Shown piece by piece: positions 43,471 through 52,395 of a DNA stretch of 64,000 nucleotides. The notes under the pieces are model-generated. The model saw nothing but the letters and a program-made list of their open reading frames with translations, was not told the origin of the DNA and ran no database searches. Positions within the stretch are counted from its first letter, which is position 1, and the number at the start of each line of letters is the position of its first letter. The DNA is from Exiguobacterium qingdaonense (GTDB lineage: Bacteria; Bacillota; Bacilli; Exiguobacteriales; Exiguobacteriaceae): NCBI RefSeq assembly GCF_018617855.1, contig NZ_JACSKY010000004.1:62001-126000 (forward strand). Direction: 5' to 3'. Made by a program: the position numbers and the translations under genes.

Positions 43471-43506
43471 AAAAGCAGAAAGTCACATGACTTTCTGCTT
43501 TTTTGT
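43471..43506 (+). terminator. Terminator after the tRNA-Gly pair
   Basis: AAGCAGAAAGTCA with TGACTTTCTGCTT (43473-43500) then TTTTG. Confidence 0.9.
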
Positions 43507-43568
43507 TGTTCCCTCGCTTGTTTTAGGGAAAAGAGTGAGTGAATCCAATCTGCTAAGGAGGAACTCCA

Positions 43569-44369
43569 TTGATTCAAGCGAAGCTGCAATCGTTTACCGT
43601 ATATGAAAGTGCGTTGATGCGAACGACGTCTACCGTTGTCGATACACCAGATGCCATTCTATTGATTGATCCGACATGGCTTCCAGAAGAAATTGCGACG
43701 ATTCGCCGTGACATTGAGTTAAACCGTCACGACCGTCCGCTTTATGTCATCTTCACACATCACCATTTCGATCACATCATCGGGGCTTACGGTTTCACAG
43801 ATGCGACAACAATCGCCTCGCAAGCCTTTGTCGAGGCAGATTCGTCTGATCAGTTAAAGGAGATTCATGAGTTCTATGAAGAGTATTACATCGATCGCCC
43901 AATTCAAAAACCTGATATCGATATCGTGATTCAGCCTAATCAAACGCTTTCCCTCGGTTCAATACCGGTCACCTTCATCTCTACGCCTGGTCATGACGCG
44001 ACGCACATGTCGGTTCTGATTGAATCGATGAACCTACTCATTTGCGGTGATTATGGTTCTAACATCGAACCCCCTTTTATCGAGCACGACCCGAGTGACT
44101 ATCTCGATACGTTACAAACGCTTCAATCACTCGTTTATGAGCATGAGATCCGTTGGTTCGTACCGGGACATGGTGATCTGTGCGATAATCGAAGCGCAAT
44201 GATTCAACGGTTGAGTGCCGCTGAAGAATATATTTTGGCACTCCCACACGAACGCCACTGGTCTTCATCATGGCCAGAGCACTCCTTTTTCGATCGGGTT
44301 CATGAACGGAATCGAGAGATGGTGGCACAAAAAGAGACCGATCGCCGGTCCCGTCAGCAAGACTATTAA
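43569..44369 (+). CDS. Metallo-beta-lactamase-fold hydrolase
   Basis: 266 aa. Zinc motif HTHHHFDH (~65), further His in GHDATH, Asp in CGDYG, and a C-terminal His in PGHGD. The long helical insert and two-zinc ligands fit glyoxalase II/phosphodiesterase-like cytosolic hydrolases. Substrate unknown. TTG start with AAGGAGGA seven bases upstream. Single gene with its own terminator. Confidence 0.85.
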   Translation: MIQAKLQSFTVYESALMRTTSTVVDTPDAILLIDPTWLPEEIATIRRDIELNRHDRPLYVIFTHHHFDHIIGAYGFTDATTIASQAFVEADSSDQLKEIHEFYEEYYIDRPIQKPDIDIVIQPNQTLSLGSIPVTFISTPGHDATHMSVLIESMNLLICGDYGSNIEPPFIEHDPSDYLDTLQTLQSLVYEHEIRWFVPGHGDLCDNRSAMIQRLSAAEEYILALPHERHWSSSWPEHSFFDRVHERNREMVAQKETDRRSRQQDY

Positions 44370-44370
44370 A

Positions 44371-44403
44371 AAATCGCAACGTCTCCCCAAGACGTTGCGA
44401 TTT
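44371..44403 (+). terminator. Terminator of the MBL hydrolase
   Basis: AAATCGCAACGTC (44371-44383) pairs with GACGTTGCGATTT (44391-44403); works in either direction. Confidence 0.85.
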
Positions 44404-44417
44404 CCCCCTATGTAGAC

Positions 44418-44522
44418 CTATTTCTTTGTGACGCGTTCTGAGCGGACCGTGAACATACGGTCAACCCCATAGATCGTTACTCCCGTCAGAGCGAGTAACC
44501 CAATCATTGCAGAAGAAAACAT
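44418..44522 (-). CDS. Small single-helix membrane protein (34 aa)
   Basis: MFSSAMIGLLALTGVTIYGV then DRMFTVRSERVTKK, TAG. GGGGGG lies six bases before the ATG. One membrane helix and a basic tail. A second in-frame ATG two codons earlier is possible. Not recognised. Convergent with the MBL gene and sharing its terminator. Confidence 0.5.
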   Translation of the reverse strand: MFSSAMIGLLALTGVTIYGVDRMFTVRSERVTKK

Positions 44523-44772
44523 GACCATCCCCCCATTGTTCACAGTTTCGTCATAATCACCCCGTGGTTTTATTATAGAAGACATCCACTTAAAAAGAAA
44601 GCGTTTTCTTCAAACTTTTTTCACAATTTCCCTTGAGGACGTACTGTCTTTGGTCGCGCCCCTTCTCTTTTGAGGGGGGAAGGTTGTAAATATGTGTAGC
44701 TTTTGTGGAATGTGGGAATACATGAGGTAAGGATAAAAAGAGACAGAAGCTGCTCGTCGAGGAGGAAGAGGT
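44523..44772. other. Intergenic region with a cre-like site
   Basis: No gene seen. AGAAAGCGTTTTCT at 44596-44609 matches the cre consensus at 13 of 14 and is nearly palindromic; it could serve the small leftward gene. The stretch before the 44773 gene has GAGGAGGAAG as ribosome site; I found no convincing promoter. Confidence 0.4.
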
Positions 44773-44979
44773 ATGATAAAGTACGGTACATTGGTACGGA
44801 TCGAGGGAAAATATGCCGTATTGAGATGGAATAATGGCTCAAGTTTTATTCCTAGACGATTCCTACCGTCCGAAGCACGTGTTGGTGATACAATCATTCG
44901 AGACAATCATCACTATTATTTGGAAGAAGATATGACTCCTAATTTTGATGCATTGATCAAGCAACACTATAAAAGCTGA
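44773..44979 (+). CDS. Small protein, DUF3006-like
   Basis: 68 aa. The pattern VRIEGKYAVLRWNNG...LPSEARVGDTII resembles the short DUF3006 domain (a single small beta barrel). Cytoplasmic, no helix. Terminator follows at 44971. The family suggestion is by eye and tentative. Confidence 0.6.
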   Translation: MIKYGTLVRIEGKYAVLRWNNGSSFIPRRFLPSEARVGDTIIRDNHHYYLEEDMTPNFDALIKQHYKS

Positions 44980-45020
44980 ACGATCTGCCTAGTCAAATTA
45001 GGCAGATCGTTCAGCTTTTT
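44971..45020. terminator. Bidirectional terminator
   Basis: AGCTGAACGATCTGCCTA pairs with TAGGCAGATCGTTCAGCT (loop of 7), with AAAA on the left and TTTTT on the right. Confidence 0.9.
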
Positions 45021-45028
45021 GTCATATG

Positions 45029-45598
45029 TCATTCTGTTTGTTGATTTAACTGTTGCCGAATCCACGCTTCATCTACAGGACCGGTTTGTTTTCCTACGAT
45101 GACACCTGTCGCGTCCAAAACATAGGTTGTCGGTAACGCGACGACACGGTACTGTTGCTCGACAGCGGCCTCTTCATCTAGCAGAATCGGAAAATCGACG
45201 GGATACTCATCTAGAAAGGTTTCCACGTCCTCTTTTCCACGCCGTTCATTCTTCGTGACATTTACACCGAGAACCGGAATAGTTGTCGCTTTTTCAAAAG
45301 ATACGAGTTCAGGAAACTCTTCCCGGCAAGGCGGACACCAGGATGCCCAAAAATTAATCACGACCGGTTTGCCCTCATATTGCGAAAGGGTGAGACTTTC
45401 TCCGTCTAACGTGTTCAAGGTGAAGTCTGGGGCTTTTTGTCCAACTTCTAATCCGCCTAACACCGTCTCATCTTGAACGATCGGGACCGCCTTGTCCTCC
45501 TCCAACGACATCATATATTCTTCATATCCTTTATAAGCAAGCCCAGCAATCAATAGTAGGATCAGTGTTCCGATTACGATTCTTTGTAAGCGCATCAT
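45029..45598 (-). CDS. Thioredoxin-like membrane-anchored protein (ResA/TlpA family)
   Basis: 189 aa. N-terminal anchor (RLQRIVIGTLILLLIAGLA), then a thioredoxin fold outside the membrane: GQKAPDFTLNTLDGE and active site WCPPC (~96), with cis-Pro region ALPTTYVLD. Reduces cysteines in cytochrome c apoproteins or other exported proteins. No ccd or ccs genes are close; assignment to a cytochrome pathway is inference. Confidence 0.88.
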   Translation of the reverse strand: MMRLQRIVIGTLILLLIAGLAYKGYEEYMMSLEEDKAVPIVQDETVLGGLEVGQKAPDFTLNTLDGESLTLSQYEGKPVVINFWASWCPPCREEFPELVSFEKATTIPVLGVNVTKNERRGKEDVETFLDEYPVDFPILLDEEAAVEQQYRVVALPTTYVLDATGVIVGKQTGPVDEAWIRQQLNQQTE

Positions 45599-45669
45599 TT
45601 ACCCCTTGTTTGTTTTACTTAATCTTTCTACACTTAACTTATCATAAACCGCAAAGGAGCGTATCGATT

Positions 45670-46524
45670 GTGCAACTCCAAAATGAAAACATACAGATCA
45701 CTTTAAAAACCCAAGGTGCCGAGATGACCAGTTGGAAAGTATCCGGAAACGAGTATTTATGGCAAGGGGACCCCACCTATTGGGGAAGACAAGCCCCGAT
45801 ACTCTTCCCGATTGTCGGGCGGTTGCTCGATGATCAATACCTTTTTGAAAGAAATACGTACACGATGAGTCAACACGGATTTGCCCGTGACGCCACTTTT
45901 AAAATCGAATCATCAACCGCCACATCTGTTCATTTCACATTGAGCGATACATCAGAGTCGCGACAGCACTATCCATTCCCGTTTACATTACACGTCTCGT
46001 ACCAGCTTGTGGGCGAAGAAGTCATCGTGACGTACCGCGTTCACAATCCGGGTGAAACAGTGTTACCGTTCAGTATCGGAGGTCATCCCGCATTCAATGT
46101 TCCTTTCGCGGGAGGAACGTTCGAGGATTATACGATTGACTTTGGCGAAACACGTACACTCGACCGCTATTTGTTAGATGGTGCCTATTTGACCGGGGCT
46201 TATCAACCACTCGGCGAGCGTCAATACATCCCTCTCACTCGATCACTATTTGACGACGATGCGCTAATCTTTGAGAAAGTGGAGTATGCGGCAATTCGCC
46301 ATCAACCGACAGGCAGAGCGATCGTGATGGAGAGCCCATCTTTCACACACTTCGGTATTTGGTCGCCACCGCATAAAGACGCACCATTCGTCTGTCTCGA
46401 GCCTTGGTTCGGTCATGCCGATTATAAAGGACATCGAAAAGATTTTATGAATAAAGAAGGGGTCCAGCTCCTTTCGCCAAACGAAACGTTCGAAGCGAGT
46501 TATACGTTATATGTTGAAAACTAA
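45670..46524 (+). CDS. Aldose 1-epimerase family protein (LacX-like)
   Basis: About 284 aa from a GTG at 45670, with AAAGGAG ten bases upstream; the ORF opens earlier but overlaps the divergent resA-like gene. GGHPAFNVPF (catalytic His), and the FGIWSPPHKDAPFVCLEPW block with a catalytic Glu mark the LacX-like mutarotase group. It interconverts sugar anomers. Sugar specificity unknown. Confidence 0.85.
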   Translation: MQLQNENIQITLKTQGAEMTSWKVSGNEYLWQGDPTYWGRQAPILFPIVGRLLDDQYLFERNTYTMSQHGFARDATFKIESSTATSVHFTLSDTSESRQHYPFPFTLHVSYQLVGEEVIVTYRVHNPGETVLPFSIGGHPAFNVPFAGGTFEDYTIDFGETRTLDRYLLDGAYLTGAYQPLGERQYIPLTRSLFDDDALIFEKVEYAAIRHQPTGRAIVMESPSFTHFGIWSPPHKDAPFVCLEPWFGHADYKGHRKDFMNKEGVQLLSPNETFEASYTLYVEN

Positions 46525-46558
46525 AAAACAATCCGACGGTTCTCGTCGGATTGTTTTT
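46525..46558. terminator. Bidirectional terminator
   Basis: CAATCCGACG pairs with CGTCGGATTG (loop of 5), AAAAA and TTTTT flanks. Confidence 0.9.
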
Positions 46559-46560
46559 AA

Positions 46561-46779
46561 TTAGAAACGATCTTCTTGTTCCACCTCATACTCTGACGGT
46601 GGTTTTTTCATAATGATTGCTAGGATGATGTAGATGAGAAGTCCCGGTCCTCCTAGAAGTGCCATCACCACAAAAAGAATGCGCATGATCGTGACGTCCA
46701 CCCCTAGATAGTTTCCGAGTCCTGAACATACTCCAGCAATCATTTGGTTGCCTGGGTCTTTATACAACTTTCGTTCCAT
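46561..46779 (-). CDS. PspC-domain membrane protein
   Basis: 72 aa. N-terminal ERKLYKDPGNQMIAGVCSGLGNYLGVD, then a membrane helix (MRILFVVMALLGGPGLLIYIILA) and an acidic tail: the PspC domain almost alone. PspC proteins act in envelope-stress sensing with PspA. It lies 44 kb from the LiaH-like gene. Starts after GAGGAG. Confidence 0.85.
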   Translation of the reverse strand: MERKLYKDPGNQMIAGVCSGLGNYLGVDVTIMRILFVVMALLGGPGLLIYIILAIIMKKPPSEYEVEQEDRF

Positions 46780-46799
46780 GTCATCCTCTCCTCAACTCA

Positions 46800-47507
46800 T
46801 TATGAACGTTGTGGTCGACGTAACGTCGTTCTACCTCCGTTCGCCACTTCTCCACGTCCTTCAAAATCAAGCGCTTCATTGATCGGTGTACTACCAGACT
46901 TGATTTCGACTCGGCGGCCGTACAAACCACGATTATCGAGAGAGGCTGCAATGACCGTCGCGACATCGGTTTCAGAAATCGTCGCACCATCCACATCGTT
47001 CAAATCCTCAGAGGCTTCGATTGAACCTCTGCTCGGTTCATCGACAATAGTCACTGGGCAAATGATCGTATAGTTCAAACCGCTATGTTCGATATATTCG
47101 TCGGCAGCATTGTTGGCTGACAGAAAGTTGAAGAGTTCTTTCGGTGCTGCATCTGGTTGATCCGCACCGTAAGCACTAAGCAAGACGACGTGACGTACCC
47201 GCTCTTTTTTAGCAGCATCGATTGCGTTCATCGCAACATTACGGTCAAGCAGTTCGATTTCAGTGCTCGAACCGTCCGCACCGGCCGTTGCCGCAATAAT
47301 GACTGCATCTTGACCAGCTGTCGCCTCATGAACTTTCTTCTCGAGCTCTTTCTCGATGTCGACCGTCAATACGTGCGCACCCATTTTCTCATACTCTGCT
47401 TGTAGTTCAGGGTAACGAATTAAAGCGGTCACTTGATGGGTCTTCGCTAGACTTTTCAATACACGTTTTCCGATCTTTCCGGTTGCTCCAATGACTAAAA
47501 CTTTCAT
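46800..47507 (-). CDS. NAD(P)-binding short-chain dehydrogenase-like protein (atypical SDR)
   Basis: 235 aa. Glycine-rich start VLVIGATGKIGKRVL, IAATAGADG, and an LLSAYGAD segment without a clear Tyr-x3-Lys pair. NmrA/YhfK-like NAD(P)-binding fold, sometimes regulatory rather than catalytic. It shares the leftward direction with PspC 20 bases on, so they may be one operon. Confidence 0.75.
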   Translation of the reverse strand: MKVLVIGATGKIGKRVLKSLAKTHQVTALIRYPELQAEYEKMGAHVLTVDIEKELEKKVHEATAGQDAVIIAATAGADGSSTEIELLDRNVAMNAIDAAKKERVRHVVLLSAYGADQPDAAPKELFNFLSANNAADEYIEHSGLNYTIICPVTIVDEPSRGSIEASEDLNDVDGATISETDVATVIAASLDNRGLYGRRVEIKSGSTPINEALDFEGRGEVANGGRTTLRRPQRS

Positions 47508-47586
47508 TCAAATTTCCCTCCTCAAAAGAGTAGTTCATTTGTTTAAAATTCCTCTTTCAAGTCAGAATCAAACCCTTTTCTTAAAA

Positions 47587-48783
47587 TTATCTGACAGTAC
47601 CCCAAATCGATAGGTCAAGAGCACTTCGAATCGATTGTACGCTCTCATCTAGCGGCTCATAATAATAGACATTATTGATGTAGGCGTCCTGCCCTTCCAC
47701 TTGCATCTTATTCACTTCTGGACTAGAGATCATCGTCACTCCGACAGCCGCCATTTGCAGAACGTTCATCTCAAGACCCATCTCTTCTTTCATAAAGCGA
47801 TACGCCGTCGGGATTTTTGTCCATCCTGATGGACTTGCCAATTTTTCCGCTACGGCAGTCATCACTTCCGTCTGACGATTCGAACGGGCTCCGTCCGTGT
47901 CGGTTTTTCGATGTCTCGCATACGCAAGTGCCATATCTCCATCCATCGCGTAAGAGACACCCTCTGTATACTCATACGTTTGGTTGAACCCTTTTTCACT
48001 AAACGAATGCGTCGCCGTGACGTTCACACCGCCAATCAAATCAATCATTTCCATGAATGATTCGAATGTGATGACGACTTGTCCATCGACCGTTGTATCG
48101 GTCAGCCCCTCGACAGCACCGACTGTACATTCCGCACCACCAAAGGCAAATGCATGAGTGATTTTGTCACCCTCCCGGTCAGGCTCACATGGAATGGTCG
48201 TATACGTATCTCGTGGAATCGATACGTTCTGAACGGTACGTGAGCGCGGAACAAATTCCATCAATTGCAGGGAGTCCGTACGAGATCCCGAAAGCGATTC
48301 GCCTACCCGTGCATCGCTCCCCATAATGAGAAACGTAAAAGGAGAAGTAGCCATATACCCTGCCACAAGTAACATGACGATAAGAAAAAGGGCAACTTTC
48401 CCTTTCCATTTTCGCTTTCGTTTTGGTGGTTGTTTAGAAGGTTGATCCATCTCTCGTTTTACGGGAGTAGACGGTTTCGATCGACTCGTCGCATGTTGCG
48501 ATTTCGGACGAGATGGTTTCCGTCTCGAAAATAATGAGATGCGGGGCGATCGTTTACGACGTGATTTCGCCGTCCCGTTTTTCGGTTTAGAAGAGGCTTG
48601 CGCCTGTTCATTTAAAAATGGATGTTCAGATTGATGCGTCGTCTGTTCACGCCATTGTTCGTGTTGTGCATGTATAGATGATTCGTCCGCTTGACCATGA
48701 CCTACACGAGACGATTCGATTTCTTGTTGTTCTAATTCGCGTTTTCTACGTTCGACACGCGATAAATGTTGTTCATCCTTCAT
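47587..48783 (-). CDS. LytR-CpsA-Psr (LCP) family protein
   Basis: 398 aa. The first ~135 residues are basic, low-complexity, cytoplasmic (RRKRSPRISLFSRRKPSRPKS), then a membrane helix (VALFLIVMLLVAGYMA) and the LCP catalytic domain outside: DARVGESLSGSRTDSLQL, RSRTVQNVSIPRDTYT and DGARSNRQTEVM. Transfers teichoic acid or other polymers to peptidoglycan. The long basic N-terminal region is unusual for the family. Confidence 0.9.
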   Translation of the reverse strand: MKDEQHLSRVERRKRELEQQEIESSRVGHGQADESSIHAQHEQWREQTTHQSEHPFLNEQAQASSKPKNGTAKSRRKRSPRISLFSRRKPSRPKSQHATSRSKPSTPVKREMDQPSKQPPKRKRKWKGKVALFLIVMLLVAGYMATSPFTFLIMGSDARVGESLSGSRTDSLQLMEFVPRSRTVQNVSIPRDTYTTIPCEPDREGDKITHAFAFGGAECTVGAVEGLTDTTVDGQVVITFESFMEMIDLIGGVNVTATHSFSEKGFNQTYEYTEGVSYAMDGDMALAYARHRKTDTDGARSNRQTEVMTAVAEKLASPSGWTKIPTAYRFMKEEMGLEMNVLQMAAVGVTMISSPEVNKMQVEGQDAYINNVYYYEPLDESVQSIRSALDLSIWGTVR

Positions 48784-48979
48784 ATTGTCATCCTCAACTT
48801 TATCAATTTTTCTCTATTATCCCGAACGCGCCTTCATCTGACAACGATTCTTAAGAAAATCCGTCTTAAGCATGAGTCCAAATGATTGTTTCGGAATAAA
48901 AGCGGGAAAGGAATAATAATTGGTGTCTGCCTAAAAAGATATAGTTCACCATAAGAGATGAATGAAAGGAGGAGAGCTG

Positions 48980-49894
48980 ATGCGCATCGGGAAATTACGC
49001 ATGTTGTTGGAACAGTATGGCGAAGCGACGTTACGCGATTTACTCGTCGAGATGTATCGTCATACTCCAAAAGAAGTGATTGATGATCAAGACATTGATT
49101 TTATGATTAGCCAGTTCACGCGCTATAAAGAAAAAAAGAGTTCTGAAGAGCGACATTCGCTCTCACAGACCATCACATTGGCTGAAAGGTTTGTCGACTC
49201 AGCATACGACCACCTATACGTCCGCCCGAATCAAGTGATGTCGGAACGTGACCAAAAAAATTGGTATATCCACGCTAAAAAAATCATTCGTGATTTAACC
49301 CACTATGCAGAAGACTATATAGAAGCTCGTACGATGTATGAAGAAATGTTTTATCTTCTGTCTACATCGGCTGGGGAAGAACCTTTATTTTCGACAAGCG
49401 ACCCGTTTCGCCTATTGAAAATATCACAAGTCACCATGCTCCAAAAACTCATTCATTACTACCAGTTAGATGCCCCGGTTGACACGGTTTGGATTGACCG
49501 CGCCTTATACACCACCCTACACGTACCAAAAGACGTCGATTCTACGAGAATTGACTTGCTTTCAACGTTGCCCATTGAACAGAGTCACGCCACCACACGC
49601 AACATCCTTCATTCCCGTATCCAGAAACTGTGCGAACGCATGTTAGAGAAGTCCCAGACGGAAGATTCCGCACTCGAAAACTATCAAGCTCTCAAAATGC
49701 TAGAACTCCGACTCCTCGTTGCCGAAGGAAAATTAATTGAAGCAGAACAGAAGCTGTTTTCAGAATATATCCCGTTTTTCTCTCATCGTTCCGAACCGTT
49801 TCGGGTATACGTCGACTTCTTAGAAAGTCACGGACATGCAGATGAGACGAAACGATTAAAACGACTAGCGAAAGAGAAGCGAATTCGATTGTAA
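48980..49894 (+). CDS. Helical protein of unknown function
   Basis: 304 aa, soluble and mostly helical, no signal peptide. The ~100-residue repeats of paired helices (YAEDYIEARTMYEEMFYLL; YQALKMLELRLLVAEGKLIEAEQKL) recall TPR-like scaffolds, with GKLIEAEQ near the C-terminus. ATG 48980 chosen for GGAGGAG upstream. Not recognised. Confidence 0.75.
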   Translation: MRIGKLRMLLEQYGEATLRDLLVEMYRHTPKEVIDDQDIDFMISQFTRYKEKKSSEERHSLSQTITLAERFVDSAYDHLYVRPNQVMSERDQKNWYIHAKKIIRDLTHYAEDYIEARTMYEEMFYLLSTSAGEEPLFSTSDPFRLLKISQVTMLQKLIHYYQLDAPVDTVWIDRALYTTLHVPKDVDSTRIDLLSTLPIEQSHATTRNILHSRIQKLCERMLEKSQTEDSALENYQALKMLELRLLVAEGKLIEAEQKLFSEYIPFFSHRSEPFRVYVDFLESHGHADETKRLKRLAKEKRIRL

Positions 49895-49901
49895 AAAAAA
49901 G

Positions 49902-49930
49902 GGAGTCAATCGATGACATCGATTGACTCC
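49902..49930. terminator. Bidirectional terminator
   Basis: GGAGTCAATCGAT (49902-49914) pairs with ATCGATTGACTCC (49918-49930). On the minus side a T-run (A8 on the plus strand) follows, so it stops leftward transcription strongly. Confidence 0.8.
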
Positions 49931-50073
49931 AATACATGATATGAACGAGGGGTGTTCATTTGAAAAGGAGGACAGAAAGTTGGTGCAGAACTTTCTTCCT
50001 ACATGTACAAGTATAAGCGAACGTCTGTAACCGCTGCCATTGCACTTATTGCATTTTTGTGAACGTTTTCACG
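49931..50073. other. Region with possible tiny ORFs
   Basis: No ORF over 20 codons is convincing. On the plus strand GGAGGACAGAAAG precedes a TTG-started 16-residue reading, and another frame gives MYKYKRTSVTAAIALIAFL (19 residues, hydrophobic end) from an ATG. A TTG with GAGGGG starts an 18-residue reading in a third frame. Any of these may be a mini-protein; I cannot tell which. Confidence 0.25.
50058..50071. promoter_or_regulatory. cre-like site at the end of the 50074 gene
   Basis: TGTGAACGTTTTCA fits the cre consensus at 13 of 14. It lies just beyond the stop of the leftward gene at 50074, an unusual place, so it may be chance. Confidence 0.3.
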
Positions 50074-50298
50074 TTATTCGATTGTATTTATAATCCCGAG
50101 TCCGATGACCGACAACAATACAATTAAAACGAACACATATACCATTTCGTTCGGTGATTGAAACCCCTCGTGGACCTCTTGACTCTCTTCCACGATGATA
50201 TTCTCGTGAATAACCACGGGCTCTACATCAGCTAACGTTGTAGAAGGGACGACCGTCCAAAACAAAGAAGCTAATATTATTTGATAAATGAATTTCAT
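50074..50298 (-). CDS. Small secreted/membrane protein
   Basis: 74 aa. Signal peptide (FIYQIILASLFWTVVPSTTLA), an acidic middle (VVIHENIIVEESQEVHEG) and a C-terminal helix (VYVFVLIVLLSVIGLGII). Two hydrophobic ends around a short acidic stretch. Not recognised. Confidence 0.65.
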   Translation of the reverse strand: MKFIYQIILASLFWTVVPSTTLADVEPVVIHENIIVEESQEVHEGFQSPNEMVYVFVLIVLLSVIGLGIINTIE

Positions 50299-50569
50299 TA
50301 CATATCCCTACTCTGTAGTTTCATTGTGAATAAGTATAGCATGTCCCACTCGTTCAGTGCGGACGATATTTGACGAATCTCACACATTATCGATCAAGAG
50401 AAACAAGGTTTAACAGATTGAATGCATTTAATCTATTTTACACATCTCATTTTTTCGGATCCTTGATATTTATTTCAATCAGTTGTCATGAGAACGCCAT
50501 ACAACATTTATCATGATGGCGCTTACAATTTAATTGTATCAACATCTAATAATGAAAGAAGGATTCTGA

Positions 50570-51442
50570 GTGAAACGAGCGCTACGCTTTGTAGAATGCA
50601 GGCAATTGCCGGTGCACGAACGCATTTCAATTCAATCGTTATATCCTTTGAGCAAGGCACCCTTGCTCCTCTCCCTTCCATCTCACCTCCATGTATACGT
50701 CGCATTAAACCGAGATCTCCCATTAGCCTCCATCGTCGCAAATGACGAACAACTTGAAATGTTTCACGTCATACAACTATCCAAGGCAACGTATAACGAC
50801 CGCCATGTCTTCCGTGGGCTCCTCGACCGGCTCATTCATGAACGAAGCCGAGAAACGAAACATACGATCACCTACTACCTTCAAGAACACGACTATTATA
50901 ATCAAGATAAACTTCGTCTATATGATGCATCCGGATTTCAATTATTCCATCAAACGAATGTATATCATTTACCTTTCATACCTTGCAAAAAGAAATCACA
51001 TGCCTATTGGACGCTCGAACTGATCGATTACTCAAGAAGGGGGGAATGGCTCACATTTCGAAATACACATAGCCACATCCTCCCAGAGGCCCATCCGATG
51101 ACAGACCGCCAGTTCGTAAGTGAACTGGGACAACAAACATTGTTTTATATGTTGAATTGGTGTCGGCAACCGGTCGGGGTCATGAAAGTAAGATTACATA
51201 TGTATCGTGTGTACATCCAAGAGGTTCATTTAGAGTGTGACGAATCTTTTTCAAGAGAAGCCATTTCATTTCTTCAACAAAAATTTTTCCATACGTTCCG
51301 ATATATCAAAGAGGCTCACATCTACACGACGAGCTTGCAACCTGACTTGTCCTATACGCTTCGACAACACGGCGCACAAGTTTCTGATGTGAGGCATCAT
51401 ACGTACGTGAAACGTGTTCCACCGATTCCGAACTATTTATAA
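50570..51442 (+). CDS. Hypothetical protein, possibly GNAT-fold
   Basis: 290 aa from a GTG (AAAGAAGGA upstream). No signal peptide. Two halves with similar strand-helix patterns (EMFHVIQLSKAT; MKVRLHMYRVYIQEVHLE, each followed by a long helix) suggest a degenerate tandem N-acetyltransferase fold. No clear acetyl-CoA motif (Q/R-x-x-G-x-A) is visible, so the call is weak. Many His and Tyr residues. Confidence 0.6.
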   Translation: MKRALRFVECRQLPVHERISIQSLYPLSKAPLLLSLPSHLHVYVALNRDLPLASIVANDEQLEMFHVIQLSKATYNDRHVFRGLLDRLIHERSRETKHTITYYLQEHDYYNQDKLRLYDASGFQLFHQTNVYHLPFIPCKKKSHAYWTLELIDYSRRGEWLTFRNTHSHILPEAHPMTDRQFVSELGQQTLFYMLNWCRQPVGVMKVRLHMYRVYIQEVHLECDESFSREAISFLQQKFFHTFRYIKEAHIYTTSLQPDLSYTLRQHGAQVSDVRHHTYVKRVPPIPNYL

Positions 51443-51447
51443 ATTAT

Positions 51448-51509
51448 AAAAGACGTCGAGCAAATCAACTCTTTCTCAACAAGAAAAAGTTGTTCTTTCG
51501 ACGTCTTTT
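51448..51509. terminator. Bidirectional terminator
   Basis: AAAAGACGTCG (51448-51458) pairs with CGACGTCTTTT (51499-51509), with a second inner stem of AAC...GTT and CTT...AAG bases. Confidence 0.75.
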
Positions 51510-51879
51510 ATTCTGCAGCAGTTGTCGACTCCATCGCCAAGGGCGGCATTCCTTCAAACAAAACGGTCCGAAGTCCTTTGTCTCTTAAATCAAGCGATTC
51601 AATCCGATCAAATTTGATTTCGCGATCGACGACATTGAACCAATACGTGATATTTGGCTCATCTTTAAAACGAATCGCATAATTCGACCCATTCAAATGA
51701 AAATCGACCTCGGTAGACAACAACTCCGTCGGACCGATTTGTTTATGCGTAGTTAACCGTTCGAGTACAACCTGCTCTTCATTGATGCGGTAGTCGACAA
51801 ACGTCGCAAGCGAGAGTCCAAACACAAATGATACTAGGGCAAATGTACCCACCAAACCGATTGTGATTTTTCCGTTCAT
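51508..51879 (-). CDS. Membrane-anchored protein of unknown function
   Basis: 123 aa from ATG 51879 (GGGAGG seven to eight bases upstream; an earlier ATG overlaps the neighbouring divergent gene). One N-terminal helix (ITIGLVGTFALVSFVFGLSLATF) and a small extracytoplasmic beta-rich domain (VDFHLNGSNYAIRFKDEPNITYWFNVVD). Not recognised. Confidence 0.7.
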   Translation of the reverse strand: MNGKITIGLVGTFALVSFVFGLSLATFVDYRINEEQVVLERLTTHKQIGPTELLSTEVDFHLNGSNYAIRFKDEPNITYWFNVVDREIKFDRIESLDLRDKGLRTVLFEGMPPLAMESTTAAE

Positions 51880-51981
51880 TTCGCTGTCCCTCCCTCTTTT
51901 ATTATATCGGATATGCACGAAACGTTGTGAAGTGACATTTTGTTCAACTTTAGGCAAACTGAAGAGTGAGGAGGAATGTAC

Positions 51982-52395
51982 ATGCAAATTGATCATACAG
52001 GAATCGCCGTTCGAGATTTAGACGAGGCGATCGCTTTTTATACGACCGTATTAGGTGGGGAACTCATAGACCGCTATACGAACAGTGCGGTCGGTGTCGA
52101 AACCGAATTGGCCGTCATTCATATCGGAGAAGACGTCATCGAGTTGCTACGTCCGACGAGTAACACGAGTCCGATCGCGCGCTTTATGAAAGCCCGTGGA
52201 AAGGGAGTTCACCACATCGCTTACCGCGTTGATGACTTGGATATCGCCATCGCCACCCACAAACAGAACGGCATCACGTTCTTAGAAGACACGCTCCGTA
52301 CGACCTCAAAAGGCCGTCGATTAATTTATATGGACCCACGCCATTCAGGAGGCGTCATCACCGAACTTTGCGATTACCCTATTCAAAAGCAGTAA
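51982..52395 (+). CDS. VOC-superfamily protein (methylmalonyl-CoA epimerase/glyoxalase-like)
   Basis: 137 aa, ATG 51982 (GAGGAGG seven bases before). Features: IDHTGIAVRDLDEAIAFY opening, His8-type metal ligand, HHIAYRVDDLD central half, and Glu in SGGVITELCDY at the end. The two-half beta-alpha-beta layout is typical. The pattern is close to methylmalonyl-CoA epimerases, but no mutase genes lie nearby, so the reaction is not assigned. Confidence 0.85.
   Translation: MQIDHTGIAVRDLDEAIAFYTTVLGGELIDRYTNSAVGVETELAVIHIGEDVIELLRPTSNTSPIARFMKARGKGVHHIAYRVDDLDIAIATHKQNGITFLEDTLRTTSKGRRLIYMDPRHSGGVITELCDYPIQKQ

Noticed and set aside
43218-43490. 90-codon ORF with a repeated peptide across the two tRNA-Gly genes
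   Set aside because: The repeat reflects the duplicated tRNA genes, not a protein.
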